Assembly (NCBI RefSeq): GCF_042653205.1
Contig: NZ_JBHSHY010000022.1
Span: 1-64,000 of the forward strand
Direction of reading: 5' to 3'
Length of the DNA: 64,000 nucleotides
Source: Paenibacillus_Z sp042653205
GTDB lineage: Bacteria; Bacillota; Bacilli; Paenibacillales; Paenibacillaceae
Below the pieces are notes generated by a model that ran no database searches, was not told where the DNA came from, and saw only the letters and a program-made list of their open reading frames with translations. A program made the translations under genes and the position numbers. Shown here in pieces: positions 16,077 to 24,826 of this stretch. Positions within the stretch are counted from its first letter, which is position 1. Every line of letters starts with the position of its first letter.

Positions 16077-16116
16077 AAAAAGAGCCGCCCCCGACACTAC
16101 GTCGGAAGCGGCTCTT
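16077..16116 (-). terminator. Terminator of the YghZ-like reductase gene
   Basis: On the minus strand AGAGCCGC-T-TCCGAC and GTCGG-GG-GCGGCTCT form a long stem followed by TTTTTG, 39 bases after the stop codon. Confidence 0.9.
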
Positions 16117-16154
16117 CGCCATGCCTGTCCTTGCTTGCGCGTGCTTGTCCTTGC

Positions 16155-17150
16155 TTATCCGCGCAGGATCGTCTCGATCGCGACGAGCTCCTCGTCCGCG
16201 AACGCCAGGTTGCCCAGCGCCGCGACGTTGTCCTCGATCTGGCCGACGCGGCTCGCGCCGATCAGCGCCGACGTCACGCGTCCGCCGCGGAGCACCCACG
16301 CGAGCGCCAGCTGCGCCAGCGATTGGCCGCGCTCCTGCGCGATCGCGTTCAGCTTCTGCAGCTTCGCCACGGCTTCCGGCGTGACCGCGGATTCCCGCAG
16401 CGCGCCGGTCTTGCTCGCCGCCCGGGAGTCGCTCGGAATGCTGCCGCCCAGGTACTTGTTCGTCAGCAGCCCTTGCGCCAGCGGACAGAACGCGATGCTG
16501 CCGACGCCATGCTCGTCCAGCACGTCCTGCAGGCCGTTCTCGATCCAGCGGTCGAACATGTTATAGCTCGGCTGGTGAATGAGCAGCGGCGTGCCGAGAC
16601 GCTTCATGATGGCGATCGCTTCCGCCGTCTGCTCCGCGCTGTAGCTGGAAATGCCGACGTAGAGCGCCTTGCCGGAGCGGACGATCTGATCGAGCGCGCC
16701 CATCGTTTCTTCGAGCGGCGTCTCCGGGTCGAAGCGGTGCGAATAGAAAATATCAACGTAGTCCACGTTCATCCGCTTCAGGCTTTGATCAAGGCTCGCC
16801 GTCAAATATTTGCGGGAGCCCCATTCTCCGTACGGTCCCGGCCACATGTAATAGCCGGCCTTGGACGAAATGATCATTTCGTCGCGGTACGGCTTGAAAT
16901 CGGTCGTCATCATGCGGCCGAACATCTCCTCCGCCGAGCCGGCCGGCGGGCCGTAGTTGTTCGCCAGGTCGAAATGGGTGATGCCGAGGTCGAACGCCCG
17001 GTGAAGCATGGCGCGGCCGTTCTCGTACGTGTCCACACCGCCGAAATTGTGCCAAAGTCCGAGCGAAATCGCCGGAAGCTTCAGGCCCGAACGGCCGACG
17101 CGATTGTACTTCATAGAAGCGTAACGTTCCGGATGTGCTGCGTATACCAC
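16155..17150 (-). CDS. Aldo/keto reductase, YghZ/Gpr-like
   Basis: A 331-residue aldo/keto reductase. The opening MVYAAHPERYASMKYNRVG and SGLKLPAISLGLWHNFG matches the YghZ group (L-glyceraldehyde-3-phosphate reductase in E. coli, also active on methylglyoxal). The (beta/alpha)8 catalytic positions are present in FDLANNYG, SSKAGYY and YSHRFD. NADPH is the expected cofactor (GASRVGQIEDN near the end). GTG is the start codon, 7 bases after AGGAGA. The family is secure; the physiological substrate in this organism is not known. Confidence 0.92.
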   Translation of the reverse strand: MVYAAHPERYASMKYNRVGRSGLKLPAISLGLWHNFGGVDTYENGRAMLHRAFDLGITHFDLANNYGPPAGSAEEMFGRMMTTDFKPYRDEMIISSKAGYYMWPGPYGEWGSRKYLTASLDQSLKRMNVDYVDIFYSHRFDPETPLEETMGALDQIVRSGKALYVGISSYSAEQTAEAIAIMKRLGTPLLIHQPSYNMFDRWIENGLQDVLDEHGVGSIAFCPLAQGLLTNKYLGGSIPSDSRAASKTGALRESAVTPEAVAKLQKLNAIAQERGQSLAQLALAWVLRGGRVTSALIGASRVGQIEDNVAALGNLAFADEELVAIETILRG

Positions 17151-17218
17151 AACAATCTCTCCTTCGTTGATCCGATTTTAGGAAACCTCTCTCATCTTAC
17201 CCCAGTGTGCCCGTAGGC

Positions 17219-19033
17219 TCAAGCCTTCGCCGCCGCGAACACCGGCAGCGTGAAGAACGCGGCATTCCGGTGCTCCCCCTTGCCGCCAGCGCCGTAGACG
17301 ACGATGAGCAGCGTCTCCGCTTCGTTCGACACCGTCCCCTCGGCCAGGTAGCGCCGCAGGTCGAACGGCAGCCGTTCGATGACGGCGTGCTTGTGCAGCT
17401 CCTTCTCGCTCAGGCTGAGCGCGGCGAAGGCGTCCGACACGTCCCCGGGACGATCGGCGAGCCGCTTCATCCAGCCGCTCCACTCGTCCTTGTCCATGGC
17501 GAACTCCCACCACACCTTGCGCGGCTTGTAGTTGTGGCCGAGGAAGTAATCCAGCTTCATGAGGCCGAGCGCGACCTCGAGCGACCACTCCCGCTCCTGC
17601 GCGTCCGCGCTTTGCGCATAATCCTCCGATAGGAACGCCCACAGCCGCGCGAACAGATCCTCCAGTTGATGGCCGATCTTCTGCCAGCCCCGCGCCTCCC
17701 AGAAATCGCCGAACGATTGGAAGAAGTCGAACGCCGACGGAAACGCGCGCTCGATCAGGTACAGCAGCGCGTGATCCATCCGGTGCGCGTTCCAATACTT
17801 CTCCAGCACGTCCTCGACGCGCTTGATGCGCACGATGTCCGCGAACGGCAGGATGTCGTTGCCGAGAATCTCATACGGCGCGCGGTCCATGTAGACGTAG
17901 CCGTGCTTCTCCGCGTCGATGCGCATTCCCGTGCCGCGGAGCATCTTGAGGAAGCCGAGCTGCAGCTCCTCCGGGCGCAGCGCGAACACGTCGTTGAACG
18001 TGTTCCGGAACGAATCGTAATTCTCGTGCGGCAGGCCGGCGATCAGGTCGAGATGCTGGTCGATCTTGCCGCTCTCCTTCACCTTCGTGACCGTGCGGGA
18101 CAGCTTCGCGAAGTTCTGGCGGCGCTGCACCGCTTCGTTCGTCAGGTCGTTCGTCGACTGCACGCCGATCTCGAAGCGGAAGATGCCGGGCGGCGCGTGC
18201 TCCGCCAAATAATCCAGCACTTCCGGCCGCATGATGTCCGCCGTGATTTCGAATTGGAACACGCAGCCGCGGTGGTTCTCGATCAGGAACTTGAAGATTT
18301 CGAGCGCGTAGTCGCGCTTGATGTTGAACGTCCGGTCGACGAATTTGATCAGCTTCGCGCCGGCGTCGATCAAGTACAGGATGTCGGACTTGGTCCGTTC
18401 CATGTCGAAGTAGCGGACGCCGACTTCGATGCTCGACAGGCAGAACTGGCAGCTGAACGGACAGCCCCGGCTCGTCTCGAAATAAACGACGCGGCTTCCG
18501 AGGCTCGCGGTATCCTCCGGAAACCGGTGCGGCGACGGCAGGGTGGCGAGATCCAGCTTCGGACGCGGCGGATTGACGATGATTTCGATTCTTCCGTCCG
18601 CGTGCGTCTTCCGGTAGGCGAGCCCGAAGACAAGATGGAACTTCCGGTCGCCGGACAGCTCCGTGAGCAGATGGTGGAACGTCTCCTCGCCTTCGCCGAC
18701 GACGATATAATCGACCTGCCCCAGCCGTTCCAGCCAGTGGGCCGTGTCGTAGCTCACCTCCGGCCCGCCGAGCACGATGCGCAGCTCCGGTTTGATTTTG
18801 CGCAGCATGTCGATGACGGTGATCGTCTCTTCGATGTTCCAAATATAGCAGGAGAAGCCCACGACGTCGGGATCGCGCGCGAACAGATCCGCGACGATGT
18901 TCATGGCGGGGTCCTTGATCGTATATTCGGCGATGTCGATGTCGAAGTCTTTCTCGCTGTACGCTTTCAGGCAGCGAAGAGCGAGCGAGGTGTGTATATA
19001 TTTGGCGTTCAGCGTCGCCAGTGCGACTTTCAT
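17219..19033 (-). CDS. B12-binding domain radical SAM protein with DUF4080
   Basis: A 604-residue cytoplasmic protein. An N-terminal cobalamin-binding Rossmann domain (MKVALATLNAKYIHTSL, VVGFSCYIWN, VLGGPEVS) is followed by a radical SAM domain with CPFSCQFC and a C-terminal DUF4080-type domain rich in Trp and Phe. Proteins of this kind methylate or rearrange unactivated substrates. This subgroup is common in Bacillota but has no assigned substrate. The second in-frame ATG (19033) is preferred because TAGGA lies 10 bases ahead of it; the first (19042) abuts that site. It stands alone, with no partner gene. Confidence 0.9.
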   Translation of the reverse strand: MKVALATLNAKYIHTSLALRCLKAYSEKDFDIDIAEYTIKDPAMNIVADLFARDPDVVGFSCYIWNIEETITVIDMLRKIKPELRIVLGGPEVSYDTAHWLERLGQVDYIVVGEGEETFHHLLTELSGDRKFHLVFGLAYRKTHADGRIEIIVNPPRPKLDLATLPSPHRFPEDTASLGSRVVYFETSRGCPFSCQFCLSSIEVGVRYFDMERTKSDILYLIDAGAKLIKFVDRTFNIKRDYALEIFKFLIENHRGCVFQFEITADIMRPEVLDYLAEHAPPGIFRFEIGVQSTNDLTNEAVQRRQNFAKLSRTVTKVKESGKIDQHLDLIAGLPHENYDSFRNTFNDVFALRPEELQLGFLKMLRGTGMRIDAEKHGYVYMDRAPYEILGNDILPFADIVRIKRVEDVLEKYWNAHRMDHALLYLIERAFPSAFDFFQSFGDFWEARGWQKIGHQLEDLFARLWAFLSEDYAQSADAQEREWSLEVALGLMKLDYFLGHNYKPRKVWWEFAMDKDEWSGWMKRLADRPGDVSDAFAALSLSEKELHKHAVIERLPFDLRRYLAEGTVSNEAETLLIVVYGAGGKGEHRNAAFFTLPVFAAAKA

Positions 19034-19091
19034 CCGGGTCATTCCTATCTATTCGCGATTTCGGTTCGTCCCTATTGTACCAGAAATCGCC

Positions 19092-19127
19092 GCCAAAAAA
19101 GAAGCGGCCCCTTCGGACCGCCGCTTG
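19092..19127 (-). terminator. Terminator of the trypsin-like protease gene
   Basis: On the minus strand AAGCGGC and GCCGCTT pair around an 11-base loop, followed by CTTTTTT, 47 bases after the protease stop codon. Confidence 0.82.
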
Positions 19128-19173
19128 ACGCAGCCGGTGTCCGCACGGAACCGCTCTTGCCGGATCGCGTTTG

Positions 19174-20730
19174 TTACGCATTCACGCGCACGATCGCCTT
19201 GTCCTTGCCTTGGTAGTCGATGACCGGGAAACGGACGCGCCACGTGCCGTCGCCGTTCGCCGTCACCTCGCCGGCGTCGAAGCCGCGCGGCTCGAAGCTG
19301 AACGTCTGGTCGTAGTACACCGTCAGCTGAATGTTCTCATCCGGCAGCAGCTGGCGCAGCTTAGAGCCGGCATCGATCGCCCAGTAGCGCAAGTCCTCGC
19401 TCGACGCGTGGCCGTACAGCATGTAGTACGCCGGGTCGATCAGAGCCGTGATGACGAGCCAGCCGTCCGCGTCGCGTTTCACCTCGAACTGCTTCAGCTC
19501 CGTTCCGCCCTGCGAGGTCGAGATGACCGCGAACTGATCTTCCATTAGCTCGCGGATGGCCTCGGTCGTCGCGCCTTTAAGGGTATCCGGCAGCTTGCTC
19601 GGGAGGAACCCGATCTTGACCGGCGGGTTCTCCTCGATATCGTACAGCAGCGCCATGATGCTGTAGGACGGCACCGCGAAGTTCAAATCCGCCTGCGTGT
19701 CGTCGATGCCGGCCGACGTCAAGCCGACGAGCTGGCCGTAATCGTTGAACAGGCCGCCGCCGGAGCTGCCGTGATCGATCGGTGCGCTGATCTGGTACTG
19801 GTACGGGTCGCCGGCGGCGCCCGACAGGTTGCTGATCAGGCCGTCCGACACCGTGTTCTGAATGCCCTGCGGGCTTCCGATCGCGACGACGTGGTCGCCC
19901 TTCTGCACGGCGAGGCCGATGTCGACCGGCGCGATGCCAAGCGGCGTCTTCGTCTTCAGAATCGCCAGGTCGTCCTCCTCACTGTAGCCGACGAGGCCCA
20001 GCAGCTCGACTTGACGGCCGTTCAGCAGCGTCGCGGACGCTTTCGCCGCATCGGCGACGACGTGGTAGTTGGTCAGAATCTCGTCTTTGCCGATGATGAC
20101 GCCGCTGCCGAGCCCCTGGTCCGTCGTAATCATGACGACCTTGCCGTCGTTCAGCGCAACGATCTGCTTCGTCGTCAAGGCCTTCGGCCGGTTGGCCGCC
20201 TGCTCCTTCTCCCACTCGGCTTCCTTCTGCCGCTGGGTCGCTTCGGCGGAGGCGATGCGGACGATCTGCTTCGCCGCGTCATATTTCACGTCCGCGCCGA
20301 GCGCTTCGGCGATGAACCGGAGCGGCACCATCGTCGTGCCGTTTAATTGCCGCGGGGCTTCCGTCAGCGTGAACGACCTGCCGTTCTTGACGGCCTTCTT
20401 CGAGCCGATCTGCAGCGAGATCGTCGTGGTGCCTTTGACAGCCAAAATCGTTTTGGTGCTTTCTTCCCATGTCACGTTGGCATGCAGCGCCTTGAAAATC
20501 GGGCGCATCGGCACGAAGGTCGTGCCCTTCGAGGCGACGGGAGCCGGGCTCAGCGCCAGCTTCGCGCCGTCGACGTAGACCGCGGCCGCGGCGGGTTGCG
20601 CGGACGCCGCGGCGGCATGGGCGGGCGCGCCGAGCGCGGCGGCCGGCGTCAGAACGAGCCCGGCGGCGAGTACGGATGAGAGCATGCGTTGCTTAAGGTC
20701 GGCGTTCCATTTCACGGGCGGTTCCTCCAT
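19174..20730 (-). CDS. Secreted trypsin-like serine protease with copper-amine-oxidase N-like domains
   Basis: A 518-residue exported protein. A signal peptide (about 1-40, ending AHAA) is followed by a stalk of copper-amine-oxidase-N-like repeats (about 50-160, with VPMRPIFKALHA and VPLRFIAEALGA), common in Paenibacillus cell-surface proteins. A short charged linker leads to an S1C/DegP-like protease domain with the triad H223 (NYHVV), D254 (EDDLAIL) and S323 (GSSGGG). No PDZ domain follows; the last 170 residues are a separate region I do not recognise. A surface quality-control protease is the likely role. Confidence 0.88.
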   Translation of the reverse strand: MEEPPVKWNADLKQRMLSSVLAAGLVLTPAAALGAPAHAAAASAQPAAAAVYVDGAKLALSPAPVASKGTTFVPMRPIFKALHANVTWEESTKTILAVKGTTTISLQIGSKKAVKNGRSFTLTEAPRQLNGTTMVPLRFIAEALGADVKYDAAKQIVRIASAEATQRQKEAEWEKEQAANRPKALTTKQIVALNDGKVVMITTDQGLGSGVIIGKDEILTNYHVVADAAKASATLLNGRQVELLGLVGYSEEDDLAILKTKTPLGIAPVDIGLAVQKGDHVVAIGSPQGIQNTVSDGLISNLSGAAGDPYQYQISAPIDHGSSGGGLFNDYGQLVGLTSAGIDDTQADLNFAVPSYSIMALLYDIEENPPVKIGFLPSKLPDTLKGATTEAIRELMEDQFAVISTSQGGTELKQFEVKRDADGWLVITALIDPAYYMLYGHASSEDLRYWAIDAGSKLRQLLPDENIQLTVYYDQTFSFEPRGFDAGEVTANGDGTWRVRFPVIDYQGKDKAIVRVNA

Positions 20731-20865
20731 AATCTACTAAATCATGCGTGATTTCATGGTAGCACCGCGGCCCTACTTTGTCTATGAAATTAGGATGAAT
20801 CTATTAAGAAGAATCCGCAAATAGTAGCAGGTATATCCAGGCCGTGCAGACTGCCGCGTCCGCGG

Positions 20866-21747
20866 CTATTGCTGCTTGAATTCCGTCGGCGTCAAGCCGG
20901 TCTCCTCCTTGAAGTTGCGGGAGAAATAATGCACGCTGGCGTAGCCGAGCCGCTCGGCGATGGCCTCCATTTTCTCGCCGCTCAGCAGGTAGAACTTGGC
21001 CTGCCGGATGCGCTGCGAGATCAGGTACTGCTTCGGGTTCTCGCCCGTGCATTTCCGGAACAGCGACGAGAAATAGATCGCGTGGTAGCCGCACAGCGCC
21101 GCCAGCTCGGCCACGGTCCAATGCTTCTCCGGTTCCCGGTGGATCGCCTGCAGCGCGGGTTCGATTTTGCCGCGCTCCGCCGATTGCGGGCGCGCGGCCA
21201 GCCGGTGGCGGACGACGAGCAGCAGCAGCTCCGTCATGAGCGCCCGCAGCAGCATCCCATAGCCGGGCTGTTCGTTCATATATTCTTTCACGATCCGCAT
21301 CAAGGTCGGCTCGAGCCCGGGCACCGTTTGGAACGGCGGCAGCTCCAGCTCCTCCCCGCCGCCCAGCGCCAGCAGGTACCGGCCGCGCCGGCTCGCCGCC
21401 AGCTCCGCCTCGTCCGTCATGACGATCGAGAACGCGGGATGCACCGGCGCGGGCGACGCATGGCGGACATGGAAGTGGATGCCGATGAAGACGGTGTCCT
21501 CCAGAATGAAGATGGCGTGCGGGCAGTCCGGCCCGTAGAGCGCGAATTCGCCTGGCCGCAGCATGCGGACCTCGCCGCCGACGACGAGCTTCGCCCGGCC
21601 GGACACCAGATAGAAGAGCTGATAGTCCGGGATGATCCGCGGGCCGAAGATGGTCCCGGCTTCGGTAAAGGCATGGCTGGCGAAATTGACCGTCGGCTGC
21701 AGCTCGTCGAGCGCCCCGAGGCGGATCGCGTCTTCGCGCTTCGTCAT
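20866..21747 (-). CDS. AraC-family transcriptional regulator
   Basis: A 293-residue regulator with an N-terminal cupin-like effector domain (ending about residue 150) and a C-terminal pair of helix-turn-helix motifs (WTVAELAALCGYHAIYFSSLF and IAERLGYASVHYFSRNFKEE). It ends with the typical GLTPTEFKQQ. A GGAG site precedes the ATG. It is divergent from the phytanoyl-CoA dioxygenase gene with 186 bases between, the standard arrangement for a regulator of its neighbour. The effector is unknown; members beside such genes often sense sugars or natural products. Confidence 0.92.
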   Translation of the reverse strand: MTKREDAIRLGALDELQPTVNFASHAFTEAGTIFGPRIIPDYQLFYLVSGRAKLVVGGEVRMLRPGEFALYGPDCPHAIFILEDTVFIGIHFHVRHASPAPVHPAFSIVMTDEAELAASRRGRYLLALGGGEELELPPFQTVPGLEPTLMRIVKEYMNEQPGYGMLLRALMTELLLLVVRHRLAARPQSAERGKIEPALQAIHREPEKHWTVAELAALCGYHAIYFSSLFRKCTGENPKQYLISQRIRQAKFYLLSGEKMEAIAERLGYASVHYFSRNFKEETGLTPTEFKQQ

Positions 21748-21933
21748 GGCGGCACGGCTCCTTTCGGTAGTTGCGCGGGCCGGCGGGGCCGGCGCTTCAT
21801 GGATGCGGCGAGGATCTTAGAAAAGTGCAAAGCCCTGTTTCGTCCGTGCAAATACACCGCTTTCAAGATGGCGTATGCTTAGTTCATCGGAAGGCAACGC
21901 CATCGAAAACGAGAGTCAGGGAGGAAACGCGCT

Positions 21934-22767
21934 ATGTTAAGTCAAGCACAATTGAACGAATTTGAAAACAACGGATTTTTGAAGGGCGACGTCGTCTTGA
22001 GCGACACCGAGGTCGAAGCGCTGCGCGAGGAGCTCGACAAGGTCATGAACGGCGAGACGGTCAAGAAGCCGGTGCTGAACCGCAACATGCTGGAATCGGA
22101 TTCCCCATACGACAACATGAAGATGATCGCGAGCGAGAAGGTCGTGCAAATCGTCAACGTTTGGATGGCGAGCGACCTGTACCTGCAGCATGCCGGAAAC
22201 GCCCAAATTTGCGAAGAGGTCGCCCAGCTCTGCCATACGGATTCGCTGCGCATCTGGCACGACCAGATCCAATACAAGCCGCCGGTGACGGGCGGGCCGA
22301 CGGCCTGGCACCAGGATCACCCGCTGTGGCCGATCATCCAGCCGGCCGATCTCGTCAGCGCCTGGGTCGCGCTGGACGACGCCGTCATCGAGAACGGCTG
22401 TATGTGGATGGTGCCGGGCAGCCACAAATGGGGCAACCACCAGCGCTACCTCTCCAGCACGCCGGATTTCAAGCCGTATCACAAGCGCCCGGAGATGCTG
22501 CCGAACCACGCGGGCGTCGAAGCCGTGCCGTTCGAGATCAAGAAGGGCCAAGTCGGCTACCATCACTGCCTCACATGGCACGGCAGCCCGCATAACCGCT
22601 CCGACATGAAGCGGCGCGCGATCGCCGTACACTACATGCCGGGCCATACGCGCTACGAGCCGGTCGGCGAGCACGCCATGCTGTCGTACGTCAACGTCCA
22701 GCCGGGCGAACTGCTCGCCGGCGACCACTTCCCGGAAGTGTACAACAAGCAGCGCGTCCGCCTCTGA
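21934..22767 (+). CDS. Phytanoyl-CoA dioxygenase family protein
   Basis: A 277-residue Fe(II)/2-oxoglutarate-dependent oxygenase. The iron triad is visible as H126 and D128 (WHQDHP) and distal H216 (LTWHGSPHN), with R222 or a nearby Arg able to bind 2-oxoglutarate. It hydroxylates an unknown small molecule using O2. GGAGG lies before the ATG. It is divergent from an AraC regulator and isolated from other catabolic genes, so the substrate cannot be inferred from context. A G/C-rich terminator follows. Confidence 0.9.
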   Translation: MLSQAQLNEFENNGFLKGDVVLSDTEVEALREELDKVMNGETVKKPVLNRNMLESDSPYDNMKMIASEKVVQIVNVWMASDLYLQHAGNAQICEEVAQLCHTDSLRIWHDQIQYKPPVTGGPTAWHQDHPLWPIIQPADLVSAWVALDDAVIENGCMWMVPGSHKWGNHQRYLSSTPDFKPYHKRPEMLPNHAGVEAVPFEIKKGQVGYHHCLTWHGSPHNRSDMKRRAIAVHYMPGHTRYEPVGEHAMLSYVNVQPGELLAGDHFPEVYNKQRVRL

Positions 22768-22780
22768 GCGTTACGGCGCC

Positions 22781-22823
22781 AAGCCTCCGTCCCCCGTTCC
22801 CCGGAGGGACGGGGGCTTTTTGC
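22781..22823 (+). terminator. Terminator after the phytanoyl-CoA dioxygenase gene
   Basis: AAGCC-T-CCGTCCC pairs with GGGACGG-G-GGCTT around a 12-base loop, followed by TTTT. Confidence 0.85.
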
Positions 22824-23045
22824 GAGCGGGCCGTGCCAGCGTGGGCGCGGCGTGAACAGCCAGTCGCGACAGCGGCAAAGGCGGGGTTCGGCGCGCGCCG
22901 GTACAGCGCGGGCGAGCGACGAAGCGTGCGCGCTGAACTGAGCCGAAGCAGCAGAGCGGCATGCGCGTAGAGAGGCGCCAGTCTTGGCGTCGGGAACGGT
23001 GCGGTGCGATTCGGGGGTATGGCGGGGGTACAACACGAATGCGCT

Positions 23046-23128
23046 GCGGATGCGGCGGGAGTACGCGCGGATGCGGCGTGAGTACGCGCGATGCGGCACG
23101 AGTACGCGCGATGCGGCGCGAGTGAGGC
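23046..23128. repeat. Tandem repeat, four copies of about 21 bases
   Basis: Four consecutive copies of GCGGATGCGGCGTGAGTACG with small changes, 20-21 bases each; the last copy diverges at its end (GAGTGAGG). Copies touch with no spacers, so this is not a CRISPR array. Confidence 0.85.
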
Positions 23129-23244
23129 GCAGGCGGTGGTGCCGCAACTATTCATAGCGCCATGCTATCGCCGAGACCGAAGCTCCGGCGCGTTGGCGGC
23201 CAGCATTTCCGTTATTTGTGAACTTTCGCGATTATCACGGATTT

Positions 23245-23324
23245 GGCGGACACAGATGACGTTATTGGCCTATTTTCACGGCAGAATCCACGCCTTAGTG
23301 GTGAATAGCTGCATCTGTGGCCGC
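23245..23324. repeat. Imperfect inverted repeat, possible non-autonomous element
   Basis: CGGACACAGATG and CATCTGTGGCCG are inverted copies with one mismatch, separated by about 55 bases, in a patch of clearly lower GC than its surroundings. There is no open reading frame. It may be a MITE-like or other interspersed element; without the rest of the genome this cannot be confirmed. Confidence 0.45.
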
Positions 23325-23585
23325 TTATTTCGCCAGATTCCTTGTTTTGTCAATATAGCGGCTCTGGTGGCCGCGAATTGCAGGGTGACGCCCAGGCTCC
23401 GCTTCCGTTCCAACGTCCAGGTGCTCCATTCGGTTCGATCACCATCCCCGCCCCGCCCGCTGCTCCTCCACAGGGGCGCCGCCGCTTCCACGTCACTGCT
23501 CGCCCGCCAACTCCCGCCCGTCCTCCACAGACGCCTCGCCGCCTCCCAGCTCCCTCCCCAGGTCAGCGGCCTGGCCGCATTCCGT

Positions 23586-23614
23586 TTGTAAGCCTCCGCC
23601 GCTTTCGGTATAGT
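23586..23614 (+). promoter_or_regulatory. Promoter of the RluA-type gene
   Basis: TTGTAA, a 17-base spacer and TATAGT, about 30 bases before the ATG, giving a leader of roughly 20 bases that carries TAGGAGC. Confidence 0.7.
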
Positions 23615-23642
23615 AGAAATCAGATTGCACGTATAGGAGCGC

Positions 23643-24734
23643 ATGTACCCCATGGATAAGAACGTATCGCATACCCCCGCCGCCAAAAAAGCCGGCCACC
23701 CGGCAGCTCGGGGCAAATCCGCCCCGCGCGGCGCCTCACCCCGCGCGCACGGCAAGCCCGCAGGCCGGCCGCAGCCGGCCGGCAAATCCGCGGCGCAGCG
23801 CGGCAAAGCCGCCAACCCCGCGGCGCAGCTGCGCGGCCCGGTTAAGCCTCCGGTCCGCGCGTACCAGGTGAACGAGCCGTCGGAGCTGCTCGCTTTCCTG
23901 CTTCAACATGTCGCGGGCGAAGGCCGCAACGCCCTCAAATCGATGCTGAGCCGCGGCCAGATCGCCGTCGACGGCACGCCGGTCAAACTGTACAACCATG
24001 CCCTGCGGCCCGGCCAGACCGTTACCATCTCCAAAGAACGCATCTCCGAGAAGCCGCCGCTGATCGGCCTCGCGATTCTGCACGAGGACGACGACGTCAT
24101 CGTCGTCGTCAAGGACGCGGGCCTGCTCTCCGTCTCCACCGGGCAGGAGAACGAGCTGACCGCGTACCGGCAGCTGACCGCGCATGTGCGCGCGGCCGAT
24201 CCGAACAGCCGGATTTTCGTGCTGCACCGGCTCGACCGCGACACGTCCGGGGTCATGATGTTCGCGAAGAGCGAGCACGTGCAGCAGCAGCTGCAGCACG
24301 CTTGGCAGGACGACGTGGAGGAGCGCACATACGTCGCGCTCGTCGAAGGGAAGGTCAAAAAGCCGGAGGGCACGATTACCTCGTACTTGAAGGAGACCAA
24401 GACGCTCAAGATGTACTCGACGAACAATCCGGAGGGCGCGCAGCGCGCGGTCACGCACTTCAAGGTGCTGCAGAGCGGGTCGCAGTTTTCCCTGCTCGAA
24501 TTGTCGCTCGAAACCGGGCGCAAAAACCAGATCCGCGTGCACATGGAGGATATCGGCCATCCGATCGTCGGCGACAAGAAATACGGCGCCCGATCGAAAG
24601 CGATCGGCCGGCTCGGCCTGCACGCCCGGGTGCTGGCGTTCAAGCATCCCCGGACCGGCGAGACGCTGCGGTTCGAGACGCCGATTCCGAAAGCGTTCCT
24701 GCAGCCGTTCAAAGAAAACGCCGGCCCGCATTAA
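23643..24734 (+). CDS. RluA-family pseudouridine synthase with long basic N-terminus
   Basis: A 363-residue protein. The first 70 residues are a low-complexity, Lys/Arg/Pro/Ala-rich tail. An S4-like RNA-binding segment follows (about 90-130, LKSMLSRGQIAVDG), then the catalytic domain with HRLDRDTSGVM, whose Asp attacks uridine, and ETGRKNQIRVHM. It isomerises uridines in 23S rRNA or tRNA; the exact site is not predictable. The start is 23643 or the in-frame ATG at 23652. AGGAG is a little close to the first and a little far from the second. It is alone in its transcript. Confidence 0.9.
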   Translation: MYPMDKNVSHTPAAKKAGHPAARGKSAPRGASPRAHGKPAGRPQPAGKSAAQRGKAANPAAQLRGPVKPPVRAYQVNEPSELLAFLLQHVAGEGRNALKSMLSRGQIAVDGTPVKLYNHALRPGQTVTISKERISEKPPLIGLAILHEDDDVIVVVKDAGLLSVSTGQENELTAYRQLTAHVRAADPNSRIFVLHRLDRDTSGVMMFAKSEHVQQQLQHAWQDDVEERTYVALVEGKVKKPEGTITSYLKETKTLKMYSTNNPEGAQRAVTHFKVLQSGSQFSLLELSLETGRKNQIRVHMEDIGHPIVGDKKYGARSKAIGRLGLHARVLAFKHPRTGETLRFETPIPKAFLQPFKENAGPH

Positions 24735-24826
24735 GCGGACGCTCCCGCCGGCTCGATCGTGTCCGCGTCCGAATTTCGAATGGCTTCGGCCCGCCGATTT
24801 CCATTTTTTCCAAGGAGGTGCGCCCA

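Larger units (their letters stand above)
15838..16154. other. Intergenic region with GC-rich repeat and terminator
   Basis: 317 bases between the DsbA-family and aldo/keto reductase genes, both on the minus strand. It holds the GC-rich tandem repeat at 15969-16064 and the terminator at 16077-16116. The part 15840-15900 probably contains the DsbA-family promoter. All reading frames here are low-complexity and lack ribosome binding sites. Confidence 0.6.
22768..23642. other. 875-base gene-free region with repeats
   Basis: The longest stretch without a convincing gene. It contains the terminator after the dioxygenase gene, a 21-base tandem repeat at 23046-23128, a lower-GC segment near 23200-23370 with an imperfect inverted repeat, and the promoter of the RluA-type gene at its right end. 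The reading frames across it are arginine/alanine-rich, lack ribosome binding sites and look like chance frames in GC-rich sequence. Confidence 0.7.

Noticed and set aside
23046..23128. Possible CRISPR array
   Set aside because: The repeats touch each other with no spacers, and there are no cas genes in the window.
22653..23155. Arg/Ala-rich frames over the 21-base repeat
   Set aside because: They are low-complexity translations of the tandem repeat, without a ribosome binding site or recognisable fold.
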